DNA of 11,378 bases from Paratractidigestivibacter sp963611755 (GTDB lineage Bacteria; Actinomycetota; Coriobacteriia; Coriobacteriales; Atopobiaceae). The translations under genes and the position numbers were made by a program. Below, piece after piece: positions 1 to 7,181 of this stretch. The notes below the pieces were generated by a model. That model was given only the letters and a program-made list of their open reading frames with translations, ran no database searches and had not been told where the DNA came from. The stretch covers positions 1-11,378 of the forward strand of contig CAVDTK010000068.1 in the NCBI GenBank assembly GCA_963611755.1, read 5' to 3'. Each line of letters begins with the position of its first letter. Position 1 is the stretch's first letter.

Positions 1-528
1 GCAGAGCTTGGCATAGTCCTCAAAGTGCTCGATCTTGCCGTTGTACTGCGCGCAGGCCGAGGCCATGAGCAGGACCGTCACGATCTTCGAAGGTTCTGAC
101 GGCTGGAACCTGAACTTGACGAGCGGGATCTGGACCCAGCCGGTCATGCCCTTGGCCGTATAGCTCAAGCCGGGGATATGCGGCATGATCATGAGAAAGC
201 AGTCGAAGACGAGAAGCGCCGTGGTGAGATTAGCGAAGTTGCGGTAGTCGTAGCGCCACACGACCATTGCGACGATAAGGCCCAGCGCGATACCGATGAG
301 ATGGCTCTTGAAGTTGGCCTCGTCGATGGTAAGCGACGCCGACCAGATGGTCACGACTCCCATGATCACAAGAAGAGCGGCAGGTATCAGCTGCGAGAAG
401 TACAGCTTGGAAGAAAGCCCGGTGTTCTTCTTAAGGCTCGAGCCGGAACCGGAAGAGGCCTGCGAGCCTCCCCCAAGCGATGAGAAGAACCCCTGGGAAG
501 GGCGCGATGTCGTCAACTCCTGTGCCAT
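1..528 (-). CDS. rodA: RodA, SEDS-family peptidoglycan glycosyltransferase (5' part, truncated by window edge)
   Basis: RodA polymerises lipid II into glycan strands in the membrane and works as a pair with PBP2. The reading frame runs open from an ATG at 526-528 to base 1, giving 176 N-terminal residues; the stop lies outside the window. A Ser/Gly-rich cytoplasmic tail of about 45 residues precedes hydrophobic segments near residues 46-66, 76-93, 99-117 and 148-163. The SEDS signature is visible at residues 130-145: Gly-Trp, then Ile-Pro, then Phe-Gln-Pro-Ser-Glu followed by Lys148. The start is well supported by a strong Shine-Dalgarno (GGGGAGGAG) that follows directly on the mrdA stop codon, with 14 bases between the genes. 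FtsW is the alternative, but the mreBCD-mrdA context argues for RodA. The N-terminal tail is longer than in many RodA proteins. Confidence 0.93.
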   Translation of the reverse strand, partial: MAQELTTSRPSQGFFSSLGGGSQASSGSGSSLKKNTGLSSKLYFSQLIPAALLVIMGVVTIWSASLTIDEANFKSHLIGIALGLIVAMVVWRYDYRNFANLTTALLVFDCFLMIMPHIPGLSYTAKGMTGWVQIPLVKFRFQPSEPSKIVTVLLMASACAQYNGKIEHFEDYAKLC

Positions 529-542
529 GTTGTTCTCCTCCC

Positions 543-2576
543 CTAGTCTCTCGAAGACGACGTGCCGAGCGTGATGTCGACGTCGTCGGGCTGCCCGTAG
601 ATCTGGCCCAGGATGTCACGGACGACATACATGCCCGAGGTCGCGCCCGAGGCAACGCCGTCGACGTTGGCGCCCACAACGTACTTGGGATTGTCGGCCG
701 GCGCGTAACCCACGAACCAGCCCAGAGGGTCTCCCTTGGTGGTCTGCTCGGCGGTGCCGGTCTTGCCGTTAACGGTGACGTCGAGGTTTGTCCAGTGCAC
801 GGTCTGGGAGGCCGACTCCTCGTAGACCACGCCGTAAAGGCCCTGCTTGACGATGTCGCGGTACGTCTGGTCCTCCTCGACGGTCCGCACCACGGAGGGG
901 CTGTAGTCGATGACGGAGCCCGACCCGATGCGGCTCTTCACGCTCTTCATGACATGCGGCTTGTAGACCGGGCCCTGGTTGGCGATGCTCGCGTAGGCCT
1001 GGACCATCTGAAGCACCGTGACGAGAAGGTCGCCCTGGCCGATGGCGATGTTGCAGTTCTCGCCGCCTTGCCATTTTCTTTGCTCGTCGGGAAGGTACGA
1101 GAAGTAATTCCACTTCCATTCGGCGTCAGGGACGCGCCCCGAGGCCTCGCCGGGCAGGTCGATGCCGGTGGTGGAACCCAGGCCGTAGCGCCTGAAGGTC
1201 TCTTGCAGGCCCTCGTCGTTGTCGGAGTAGTAGAAGCCCTTGCCGATCTCGTAATAAACGATGTCGCAGGAGTTCGTGAGGCCGGTGACGAGGTTCACGC
1301 CGCCGTGGCCGTACTTCAGCCAGCAGGACATGCCGTAGCTCTCGCCGAAGCCGGTCCACCAGCCGGTGCAGTTGAAGGACGACCCTGTGGAGACGATCCC
1401 GTAGTCAAGACCCGCGAAGGTGGTTAACGCTTTGATGGTCGAGCCCGACGGGTACTGACCGGCGATGGCACGGTTCATCAGCGGGTAATTGGCGCTCTCG
1501 TCCTGCAAGGCCGACCAGTCCGCGCTCGAGATACCGCCCACGAAGATGTTGGGCGAGTACGTGGGGTAGCTCGCCAGGCAGATGACCTCGCCGTTGGTGC
1601 AGTCGACGGCCACGCACGAGCCGCCGGTGCAGTTGTAGCCGGCCTCTTTAAGGTAGGTGACGACCTTCTCGAGCGACGCCTCGGCGGCCTGCTGGACGCC
1701 CGAGTCGATGGTGAGGTACAGGTCGCTGCCGCTTTGCGGGTCGATGGTGGTGGAGGTGTCCAGGACGGTGCCGCTGGCGTTGACGTAGACAGTCTGCTCG
1801 CCGCGGATGCCCTGCAGGACGCTCTCGTACATGAGCTCGACGCCGGACTGGCCCACGACGTCGCCGGACTTGTATTCGACGGCGCCGTCCTCGTCGGAAT
1901 TCTGCTTGAGTTGCTCGGCCGTGACGGTGCCGGTATAGCCCACGACGTGGGCGGCAAGCGACCCCATAGGATAACTGCGCTGGGTTCTCTGCTCCACCGA
2001 GACGCCCGAGAAGAGCGACGGGTGCTCGCCGATGTAGGCCACGACGCGGCGCGACACGTCGACCGAGACGGTGCGCGCGCTCTGGGCGCCCTGGGAGCTG
2101 TCCTGGATCTTGCGACGAACGGCCTGCATGGGCATGCCGATGAGGTTGCCGAGAAGGGTCATCTCGATCTCGTCGTCCACGACGTCGGAGGTGGCCGTCA
2201 CGGTAAGGCAGGGACGGTTGGTCACGATCTCGACGCCGTTGCGGTCGAGGATGCGGCCGCGCGGGGCCGCTGTGGTGACGGTCCGCGTGCGGTTGGACTC
2301 AGCCTGTTCGGCGTACTCGTCACTCGAGACCAGCTGCATCGACCAGAGCCTCGCCACCAGCGCGGCAAAGACCCCGGCCACAACAACGCCGAAGCCCACA
2401 AGGCGAGAAGAGATGCCCTTCTCGCCGGACTCGTCCGAGCCACCGGCAGCACGCGGGGCTCCACCGCCGATGTCGAAGGTGAAGCTCGCCTCTTCTCGCC
2501 CAAAGACGAAGAAGAGAACGAGAAGGATCGCCGCCAGCACAAGGCAAACGATGATGATGACCAGGGAGAGGTTCAT
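543..2576 (-). CDS. mrdA: Penicillin-binding protein 2, class B transpeptidase of the elongasome
   Basis: PBP2 crosslinks new peptidoglycan on the outer face of the membrane during side-wall growth, paired with RodA. The protein has 677 residues. The order is a hydrophobic segment at 4-25, a polar loop, a second hydrophobic segment at about 60-78, the PBP dimerisation domain (APRGRILDRNG near 104-114, about 100-255) and the transpeptidase domain (about 285-660). Catalytic motifs are complete: Ser379-x-x-Lys382 (after YPSG), Ser436-Cys-Asp438 and Lys605-Thr-Gly607. An SxD middle motif is, as I recall, normal for MrdA. Ser379 should be the acylated nucleophile and beta-lactam target. The ATG start lies 6 bases after the mreD stop, with no strong Shine-Dalgarno, so coupling to mreD is likely. 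The two membrane segments and several outer-face cysteines (316, 321, 326, 333, 403, 418, 437, 509) are unusual. Confidence 0.95.
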   Translation of the reverse strand: MNLSLVIIIVCLVLAAILLVLFFVFGREEASFTFDIGGGAPRAAGGSDESGEKGISSRLVGFGVVVAGVFAALVARLWSMQLVSSDEYAEQAESNRTRTVTTAAPRGRILDRNGVEIVTNRPCLTVTATSDVVDDEIEMTLLGNLIGMPMQAVRRKIQDSSQGAQSARTVSVDVSRRVVAYIGEHPSLFSGVSVEQRTQRSYPMGSLAAHVVGYTGTVTAEQLKQNSDEDGAVEYKSGDVVGQSGVELMYESVLQGIRGEQTVYVNASGTVLDTSTTIDPQSGSDLYLTIDSGVQQAAEASLEKVVTYLKEAGYNCTGGSCVAVDCTNGEVICLASYPTYSPNIFVGGISSADWSALQDESANYPLMNRAIAGQYPSGSTIKALTTFAGLDYGIVSTGSSFNCTGWWTGFGESYGMSCWLKYGHGGVNLVTGLTNSCDIVYYEIGKGFYYSDNDEGLQETFRRYGLGSTTGIDLPGEASGRVPDAEWKWNYFSYLPDEQRKWQGGENCNIAIGQGDLLVTVLQMVQAYASIANQGPVYKPHVMKSVKSRIGSGSVIDYSPSVVRTVEEDQTYRDIVKQGLYGVVYEESASQTVHWTNLDVTVNGKTGTAEQTTKGDPLGWFVGYAPADNPKYVVGANVDGVASGATSGMYVVRDILGQIYGQPDDVDITLGTSSSRD

Positions 2577-2582
2577 GAACGC

Positions 2583-3128
2583 CTAGATGCCTCTCGTGGA
2601 AAAGTGGCCGCCACCTGCCCCGAGATTGGGCCCGGAGGTGCGGATGCGCGAGTAGTAGTACGCGAACGGCAGGAAGAACAGGATCGTGAGGAAGGCCATG
2701 GGAAGGGCGCGCAGGATCAGCGCGTCGACGATCGAGCTGCTCTGGCCTGAGATCAACATGCCCAGGCAGTAGGCGACGCTCGTGCCAAGCGCGGCCAGCG
2801 CCTCAAGGACAACCGAGCCGCCAAAGTCGCCCGACATGCGGTTTCTTGCCTCGGCGCCCAGAAGATAGCTCGAGACCGAGAGGATAAGCGCCATGAGGCC
2901 GATGGGGGTCGTGGCCGAAAGGTCGAAGATCAGGCCCGAGAAGAAGCCCACGACCGCCGATCGCGGACCGCCCTGAGTCAAGGCGTAGCAGGCCGAGAAG
3001 ATCAACGCGAAGTTGGCGCGGCCGTTGCCCAGGCCGATGTTGGAAGACACGGCGAGCTGCAGCACGAGGCACAAGACGGCGAGAAGCACCGCGCTCTTGT
3101 TATCCCTGCTCTTGTTTGCGATCTGCAC
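2583..3128 (-). CDS. mreD: MreD, rod-shape-determining membrane protein
   Basis: MreD is an integral membrane subunit of the elongasome that binds MreC. The product has 181 residues and is mostly hydrophobic, with membrane segments near 13-30, 38-50, 56-70, 77-91, 107-125 and 139-159, as expected of the family. The typical MreD signature is present around residues 61-80, with Gly-Phe-Phe-Ser-Gly, then Asp69, then Pro-Ile-Gly. The short C-terminal tail is Gly-rich and probably cytoplasmic. The start codon is GTG (3126-3128), chosen because AGGTGA lies 6 bases upstream. The gene begins 15 bases after the mreC stop and is followed by mrdA after 6 bases. The position between mreC and mrdA supports the call, since MreD is weakly conserved in sequence. 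Confidence 0.92.
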   Translation of the reverse strand: MQIANKSRDNKSAVLLAVLCLVLQLAVSSNIGLGNGRANFALIFSACYALTQGGPRSAVVGFFSGLIFDLSATTPIGLMALILSVSSYLLGAEARNRMSGDFGGSVVLEALAALGTSVAYCLGMLISGQSSSIVDALILRALPMAFLTILFFLPFAYYYSRIRTSGPNLGAGGGHFSTRGI

Positions 3129-3143
3129 TGTGGCTCACCTGCC

Positions 3144-4139
3144 TTATTCCGTGGTCTGGGTCGAGGTCGCGGTCGCGGAGCCGTCGGTCGCGGCGGCGTC
3201 CGTGGTCGTGGTCTGAGAAGTCCCCGCGGTCTCTTGGGCGTCGGCCGCGGCGATGTCCTCGGCCGAGGCCTCCTGGCCCTCGCTCAAGGACGTGATGACC
3301 AGGACCTCCTCGTTGTTCTCGGTGTGGGCAAAGGGCTCGACCACGATGTCGAGGTAAAGCGAGCCCGGGTTGTTCTCGACGGACGAAACGCGCCCCAGCG
3401 GCAGGCCCTTAGGGAAAACACCGCCCAGGCCGCTCGTGACCACGGTGTCCCCCACCTCGACGGTCTGCGTGGTGCGCACGAGCGAGAGCGAGACCTCGCC
3501 GGAGGCCGAGCCGCAAAGCATGCCCTGCGCGCGGCTGGACTGGACCATGGCCGAGATGGACGAGGACTCGTCCGCCACCAGGCGAACAACCGAGGTCGTG
3601 GCGTCGCACTGGATGATCTGACCGATCACGCCGTTAGAAGCCATGACCGGCATACCGGTGGTAAGGCCCGAGGTGGCACCCTTGTCGATGGTGACGGTCG
3701 ATGTCCAGGAGTCCGAAGAGCCGGAGATGATGCGCGCCGCCGTGGACTGCAGGCTGTAGGCATCCTGCAAGTCAAGCAGGCTCTGGAGCCTGGTCGCGGT
3801 CTGCTCGGCCTCCTCAAGCTCGGCGTTGCGGGCCTGAAGACGCTCGTTTTCTTCCTTGAGATCCGACAAGGTCTGCTGGTCGGTCGTCAGGTTGGCGATG
3901 ATGTTGCCCAGGCCCTGGAACGGCGCCGAGACCGTCGAGCCGATGTAGCGCACCGGCGCGGTGACGGTCTGGAAGCCATAGCGGACCCACTCGAAAGGGC
4001 TCGACTCCCCCATGCGGCAGCTGACCGTAAATATAACAAGCGAGACGACAACGCAGACAATCAGCTGCTTGCCGCCCCCGCTTGTGTTGTTGTTTCCGAG
4101 CGTCGGCGCCGAATGCCGGCCAGGACCAGACAAAGCCAC
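3144..4139 (-). CDS. mreC: MreC, rod-shape-determining protein
   Basis: MreC is a bitopic scaffold that links MreB inside to PBP2 outside and is thought to activate it. The 331-residue product has a short cytoplasmic N-terminus rich in Gly/Asn, one membrane helix at about 24-41, a coiled coil at about 84-123 (alternating Glu/Leu/Arg) and the two beta-barrel domain at about 130-285. Family landmarks include GLTTGMPV near 158-165, VIGQI near 171-175 and GLGGVFPKGLPLG at 237-249. A tail from about 286 to the end is dominated by Ala, Thr, Ser and acidic residues and looks disordered. The start is GTG at 4137-4139, only 3 bases after the mreB stop; no good Shine-Dalgarno is visible, which suggests translational coupling to mreB. 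Confidence 0.95.
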   Translation of the reverse strand: MALSGPGRHSAPTLGNNNTSGGGKQLIVCVVVSLVIFTVSCRMGESSPFEWVRYGFQTVTAPVRYIGSTVSAPFQGLGNIIANLTTDQQTLSDLKEENERLQARNAELEEAEQTATRLQSLLDLQDAYSLQSTAARIISGSSDSWTSTVTIDKGATSGLTTGMPVMASNGVIGQIIQCDATTSVVRLVADESSSISAMVQSSRAQGMLCGSASGEVSLSLVRTTQTVEVGDTVVTSGLGGVFPKGLPLGRVSSVENNPGSLYLDIVVEPFAHTENNEEVLVITSLSEGQEASAEDIAAADAQETAGTSQTTTTDAAATDGSATATSTQTTE

Positions 4140-4142
4140 GAT

Positions 4143-5186
4143 TTACTGGCCCGTGCTCTGGACAAAGCCGCCGGACAAGGCGTTAGCCTCAAGGACCTTG
4201 GCGCAGCCGTTCACGACGTTTTCGAGGGCCGTGGGGCTGACGTTCACGGGCACGCCCGTCTCCTCACGAAGGCGCTGGTCAAGGCCGCGCAGCATGCCAC
4301 CGCCGCCGGTGAGCAGGATGCCGTAGTACATAAGGTCGCTCGCCAGGTCGGGTGGGGTGACGTCCAGGGCGTCCTTGACGGCCTTGGTGACCTCGTCCAG
4401 CGGACGGTCGAGGGCGCGGCGGATCTCCTCGCTCTCGATGCGGACGGTCTTAGGCAGGCCACTCATGACGTCGCGGCCGTTGACCTCGACGTCGAGCTCC
4501 TCGGCCAGAGGAGCGGCGGAGCCGACCTTGATCTTGATGTCCTCGGCCGTGCGCTCGCCGATAGAGAGGTTATAGGCGTCGCGGACGTGCTGCAGGATAG
4601 TGGCGTCGAACTCGTCGCCGGCGGTCCTGATGGACTGGGCCACGACGATGCCGCCCATCGAGATGACGGCGACCTCGGTGGTACCGCCGCCGATGTCGAC
4701 GACCATCGAACCCGTGGGGTCCTCGATAGGCAGGTCGGCGCCGATGGCGGCGGCCATGGGCTCCTCGATGAGGTAGGCCTGGCGGGCACCGGCCTGGATG
4801 GTGGCCTCGAATACGGCGCGCTTCTCGACGGAGGTGACGCCGGAGGGCACGCACACGACGACGCGCGGCCTGGGGGTCCAGGGGTAGCGGCGCTCGCGGG
4901 CCTTCTCGATGAAGTAGCGCAGCATGACCTCGGTGACGTCGAAGTCGGCGATGACGCCGTCCTTCAGGGGGCGCTCAGCGATGATCGAGCCGGGGGTACG
5001 GCCGATCATGCGCTTGGCGTCGGCGCCGACGGCCAAAACGCGGCTCTCGCTCTTGTCGATGGCGACGACGGAGGGCTCGTTGATCACGATGCCCTCGCCG
5101 CGCACGGCTACGAGCGTGTTGGCGGTTCCCAGGTCGATCGCGAGGTCGCCGCCGTACTCACCAAAAAGTGAATCGAGAAAAGACAT
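4143..5186 (-). CDS. mreB: MreB, actin-like rod-shape protein
   Basis: MreB forms ATP-dependent membrane-bound filaments that orient the elongasome. The product has 347 residues, the usual MreB length. The actin-fold nucleotide motifs are present: phosphate-1 loop DLGTANT near residues 17-23, phosphate-2 loop DIGGGTTE in the middle of the protein, and the adenosine loop GGGGML near the C-terminal third. The N-terminal MSFLDSLFGEYGGD could serve as the amphipathic membrane contact. An upstream in-frame extension to 5249 exists but would overlap the preceding gene and adds a non-homologous basic stretch. The ATG at 5184-5186 is preferred because the conserved fold begins right after it and AAGGGA sits 12 bases upstream, overlapping the stop of the TPR gene. 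Mbl-type paralogues are the alternative name. Confidence 0.96.
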   Translation of the reverse strand: MSFLDSLFGEYGGDLAIDLGTANTLVAVRGEGIVINEPSVVAIDKSESRVLAVGADAKRMIGRTPGSIIAERPLKDGVIADFDVTEVMLRYFIEKARERRYPWTPRPRVVVCVPSGVTSVEKRAVFEATIQAGARQAYLIEEPMAAAIGADLPIEDPTGSMVVDIGGGTTEVAVISMGGIVVAQSIRTAGDEFDATILQHVRDAYNLSIGERTAEDIKIKVGSAAPLAEELDVEVNGRDVMSGLPKTVRIESEEIRRALDRPLDEVTKAVKDALDVTPPDLASDLMYYGILLTGGGGMLRGLDQRLREETGVPVNVSPTALENVVNGCAKVLEANALSGGFVQSTGQ

Positions 5187-5198
5187 AGGTGTGAAACG

Positions 5199-5204
5199 TC
5201 CCTT
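5199..5204 (-). promoter_or_regulatory. mreB ribosome-binding site overlapping the TPR gene stop codon
   Basis: AAGGGA on the minus strand shares its first two bases with the TAA stop (5203-5205) of the TPR gene and lies 12 bases before the mreB ATG. The overlap suggests that ribosomes ending the TPR gene help to start mreB. The spacing is longer than ideal, which also fits reliance on coupling. Confidence 0.55.
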
Positions 5205-6495
5205 ACTCGTTGGAGGTTTGCGAAGTGTAGGTGGTCTCGAGCGAGACAAGCTTCCAGGAGATGCCGTCGCGCACCATCTTGATCGTGTAGTCCTGCTCGC
5301 CGCCCTGAGAGAGCTTGGCGGTGACGTAGACCGTGGACTCGGTCATGGAGCGGTCGATGCCCTTGACCTCGGGCGTGGAGCCCTTGACCAGGGAGTCGCT
5401 CATGCTCTGGAGCTGGCCGGTGGCGGAGCTGGAGACGTACGGCGCGATGTCGGAGCCGTTGTTGGCGGCCTCAAAGACGCTCGCGACCACGGACTCCTGG
5501 GTGGGCCAGCCGTAGCCCTGGGTATAGGCGAAGATGCCAGAGCCCACGACGGCGATGAGAAGGATCAGGATGACGATGAAGACCTTGAGGCCGGTGTGGC
5601 GCTGCTTGCGCTTGGCCTTGCGGTCCTGCAGGTCCTGGGCCATGAGGTCGGCCTCGGTGACGGAGAAGAAGCCTGTGTCCTCGGCAGACGGGATCAGCTC
5701 GCCGGAGGCGCCGGCGGGGTCCAGCGGGTCGGTGAAGCCGTTGCCGTAGCCGGCGGCCTCGAGGAAGGCGTCGGTCTCGGACGGGCGGCTGGCAGAGACG
5801 GAGGCCAGGGCGCGGCGGGCCGCGTCATAGGAGGCCTGGGCCTCAGGCGTGAGCCTGAAGGCGGGGTCGGCGGTCGCGTGGGCGAAGGCGTCGACGGCCT
5901 CGGACATGCGATTGGCGGCGACGTAGGCCATGGCCAGGTCGCTGTAGATCTGCGACTGGCTCTCGAGCGGCGTCGTGAAGTCGAGCGCGGTGCGGTAGGC
6001 CTCGACGGCGTCGACCGGGCGGCCCAGGCGCATGAAGCAGCTGCCCAGGCTGGAAAGGGCGCCGGAAGGCGACGGGTTGGACTCGTCGATGGCGGCGTTG
6101 CGGTAGGCGGTGCCTGCGTTGCGGACGTCGCCGGCCTTCTCGTAGGCGCTGCCCAGGGCCAGGTAGGCCTTGTAGGGCGTGGCGTAGGTGTTGTCCTGGA
6201 CGGCCTCGGTCAAGGCGACGATGGCGTCGTTGACGTTGCCGGCGGCGAGAAGAGCGCGGCCGCGGTTGCAGCAGAGGGCCCCGCGCTTGCCGTAGGAGCG
6301 GTCGGTGAGGGCGGCCTGATAGGCGTTGGCCGCCTGCGCGAACTGGCCGAGCTTCATGTAGGCGTTGCCGATGAGGTGGTCGACGGCGCCCGCCGGCTCG
6401 CCCGGCTGCTTGGCGGCGGAAAGCTTGGTGACGGCGCCGAACCAGTCGCCGGACTGATAGGCGGCCTTGCCGGATTCAAATGCCTGCTGGTTCAC
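5203..6495 (-). CDS. TPR-repeat protein with one membrane helix and an outer NTF2-like domain, coupled to mreB
   Basis: The function is not known. The 430-residue product begins with a stretch of tetratricopeptide-like helical pairs at about residues 3-205 (repeating Gly/Ala/Tyr patterns such as AYMKLGQFAQAANAY and AYEKAGDVRNAGTAY), then a low-complexity linker, a basic juxtamembrane patch (KAKRKQRH, about 293-300), one membrane helix at about 304-324, and an outer domain of about 105 residues. That outer domain looks like the small NTF2-like/DUF4878 type, with a C-terminal WKLVSLETTY strand, but this is a recollection. By the positive-inside rule the TPR part is cytoplasmic, well placed to bind MreB or another elongasome partner. 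The GTG start at 6493-6495 is preferred over an upstream TTG at 6511-6513 because GGAGG lies 5 bases before it. The gene sits 30 bases behind the cyclophilin and 16 bases before mreB. Confidence 0.85.
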   Translation of the reverse strand: MNQQAFESGKAAYQSGDWFGAVTKLSAAKQPGEPAGAVDHLIGNAYMKLGQFAQAANAYQAALTDRSYGKRGALCCNRGRALLAAGNVNDAIVALTEAVQDNTYATPYKAYLALGSAYEKAGDVRNAGTAYRNAAIDESNPSPSGALSSLGSCFMRLGRPVDAVEAYRTALDFTTPLESQSQIYSDLAMAYVAANRMSEAVDAFAHATADPAFRLTPEAQASYDAARRALASVSASRPSETDAFLEAAGYGNGFTDPLDPAGASGELIPSAEDTGFFSVTEADLMAQDLQDRKAKRKQRHTGLKVFIVILILLIAVVGSGIFAYTQGYGWPTQESVVASVFEAANNGSDIAPYVSSSATGQLQSMSDSLVKGSTPEVKGIDRSMTESTVYVTAKLSQGGEQDYTIKMVRDGISWKLVSLETTYTSQTSNE

Positions 6496-6500
6496 TGTGT

Positions 6501-6505
6501 CCTCC
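6501..6505 (-). promoter_or_regulatory. Ribosome-binding site deciding the TPR gene start
   Basis: GGAGG on the minus strand lies 5 bases before GTG 6493-6495. It falls inside the longer frame that would start at TTG 6513, so it favours the shorter protein by six residues. Confidence 0.75.
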
Positions 6506-6525
6506 AAATCCAAGGGCGCGCTGGC

Positions 6526-7074
6526 CTAGGCGGCCGCGTGCTCGATGCGAACAGAATTGATGACGTCGCCCTGGCGAAGCGCCGCGATGACGTCCATGCC
6601 CTCGAGGGTCGTGCCGAAGACGGTGTAGCCCGAATCGAGGTTGTGCTGGGGACCCAGGCAGAAGTAGAACTGGGAGCCGGCGGAGTTGGGGTCCATGGAG
6701 CGTGCCATGGCCAGCGCGCCGTCGACGTGGGAGTTGTTGGGGTTGGTGGAGAACTCCTCCTTAATGCGGTAGCCGGGGCCGCCGGTGCCAGGACGGCCGT
6801 AAGGGCCGGGGCGACCGGCAGCGACCTCCTCGGAGGACATCTCGCGGGTGTTGGGGCAGCCACCCTGGATGACGAAGCCGGGGACGTAACGGTGGAACTT
6901 GAGGTCATCGTAGAAGCCGGCCGAGGCAAGCTCGCAGAAGTTGGCGACGTGGATGGGGGCGCCGGCGCCGTCGAGCTTCACGCGGATGGTGCCGCGGGAA
7001 GTGTCGAAGACGGCGACCTCGTCGCCTGCGACCTGGTAGTCGGGGGTATAGAGCGGGTCTGCGATAAAGCCCAT
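6526..7074 (-). CDS. Cyclophilin-type peptidyl-prolyl cis-trans isomerase
   Basis: The product should catalyse cis-trans isomerisation of Xaa-Pro bonds and assist folding. At 182 residues it is a single cyclophilin domain with no signal peptide or membrane helix, so it is cytoplasmic. Active-site residues of the family are present: Phe60-His61-Arg62, Phe67, Gln70 in FHRYVPGFVIQGG, Met/Ala in ALAMAR (120-125), SAGSQFYF at 131-138 and VFGTTLEGMDV at 152-162. The insertion at about 74-100, rich in Gly and Pro, is seen in many bacterial members. The ATG start has a GGAGGG Shine-Dalgarno 3 bases upstream of it. It is the first gene of the probable elongasome operon, 107 bases behind the zinc-ribbon gene and followed by the TPR gene after 30 bases. 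PpiA/PpiB naming is not assigned because bacterial cyclophilin subgroups cannot be separated by eye. Confidence 0.93.
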   Translation of the reverse strand: MGFIADPLYTPDYQVAGDEVAVFDTSRGTIRVKLDGAGAPIHVANFCELASAGFYDDLKFHRYVPGFVIQGGCPNTREMSSEEVAAGRPGPYGRPGTGGPGYRIKEEFSTNPNNSHVDGALAMARSMDPNSAGSQFYFCLGPQHNLDSGYTVFGTTLEGMDVIAALRQGDVINSVRIEHAAA

Positions 7075-7129
7075 GGTCCCTCCAATTTCAAAGGCCCGAG
7101 AAGAGCCCGAACGTGTTTGTAACTCACTA

Positions 7130-7135
7130 ATAATA
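7130..7135 (-). promoter_or_regulatory. Candidate -10 box for the cyclophilin-TPR-mre operon
   Basis: TATTAT on the minus strand matches the -10 consensus at five of six positions and lies in the only AT-rich stretch (about 7122-7140) of the 107-base gap before the cyclophilin gene. Transcription would begin near 7122, giving a leader of about 48 bases. The best -35 candidate, TTGTGT, is poor and 19 bases away, so the assignment is tentative. Confidence 0.4.
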
Positions 7136-7181
7136 ACAGCACCGGCAAAGGTTCACACAATCGGCAGCGCGAACGGAGGCG

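Noticed and set aside
1260..1271. SCD instead of SxN as the second catalytic motif of PBP2
   Set aside because: An Asp in the third position is, as far as I recall, ordinary for MrdA-type PBP2, so it is not a defect.
480..1427. Long plus-strand open frame
   Set aside because: It is antisense to mrdA, which has full catalytic motifs. Long opposite-strand frames are common in G+C-rich genes, and the product has the Arg/Val/Gly-rich composition of a shadow.
5187..5249. N-terminal extension of MreB by 21 residues
   Set aside because: It overlaps the end of the TPR gene, is not MreB-like, and the MSFLDSLFG start matches the family's usual N-terminus.
3234..7122. Two long plus-strand open frames (3234-5171 and 4924-7122)
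   Set aside because: They lie opposite mreC, mreB, the TPR gene and the cyclophilin, and show no domain pattern, only Gly/Val/Asp/Arg-rich sequence.
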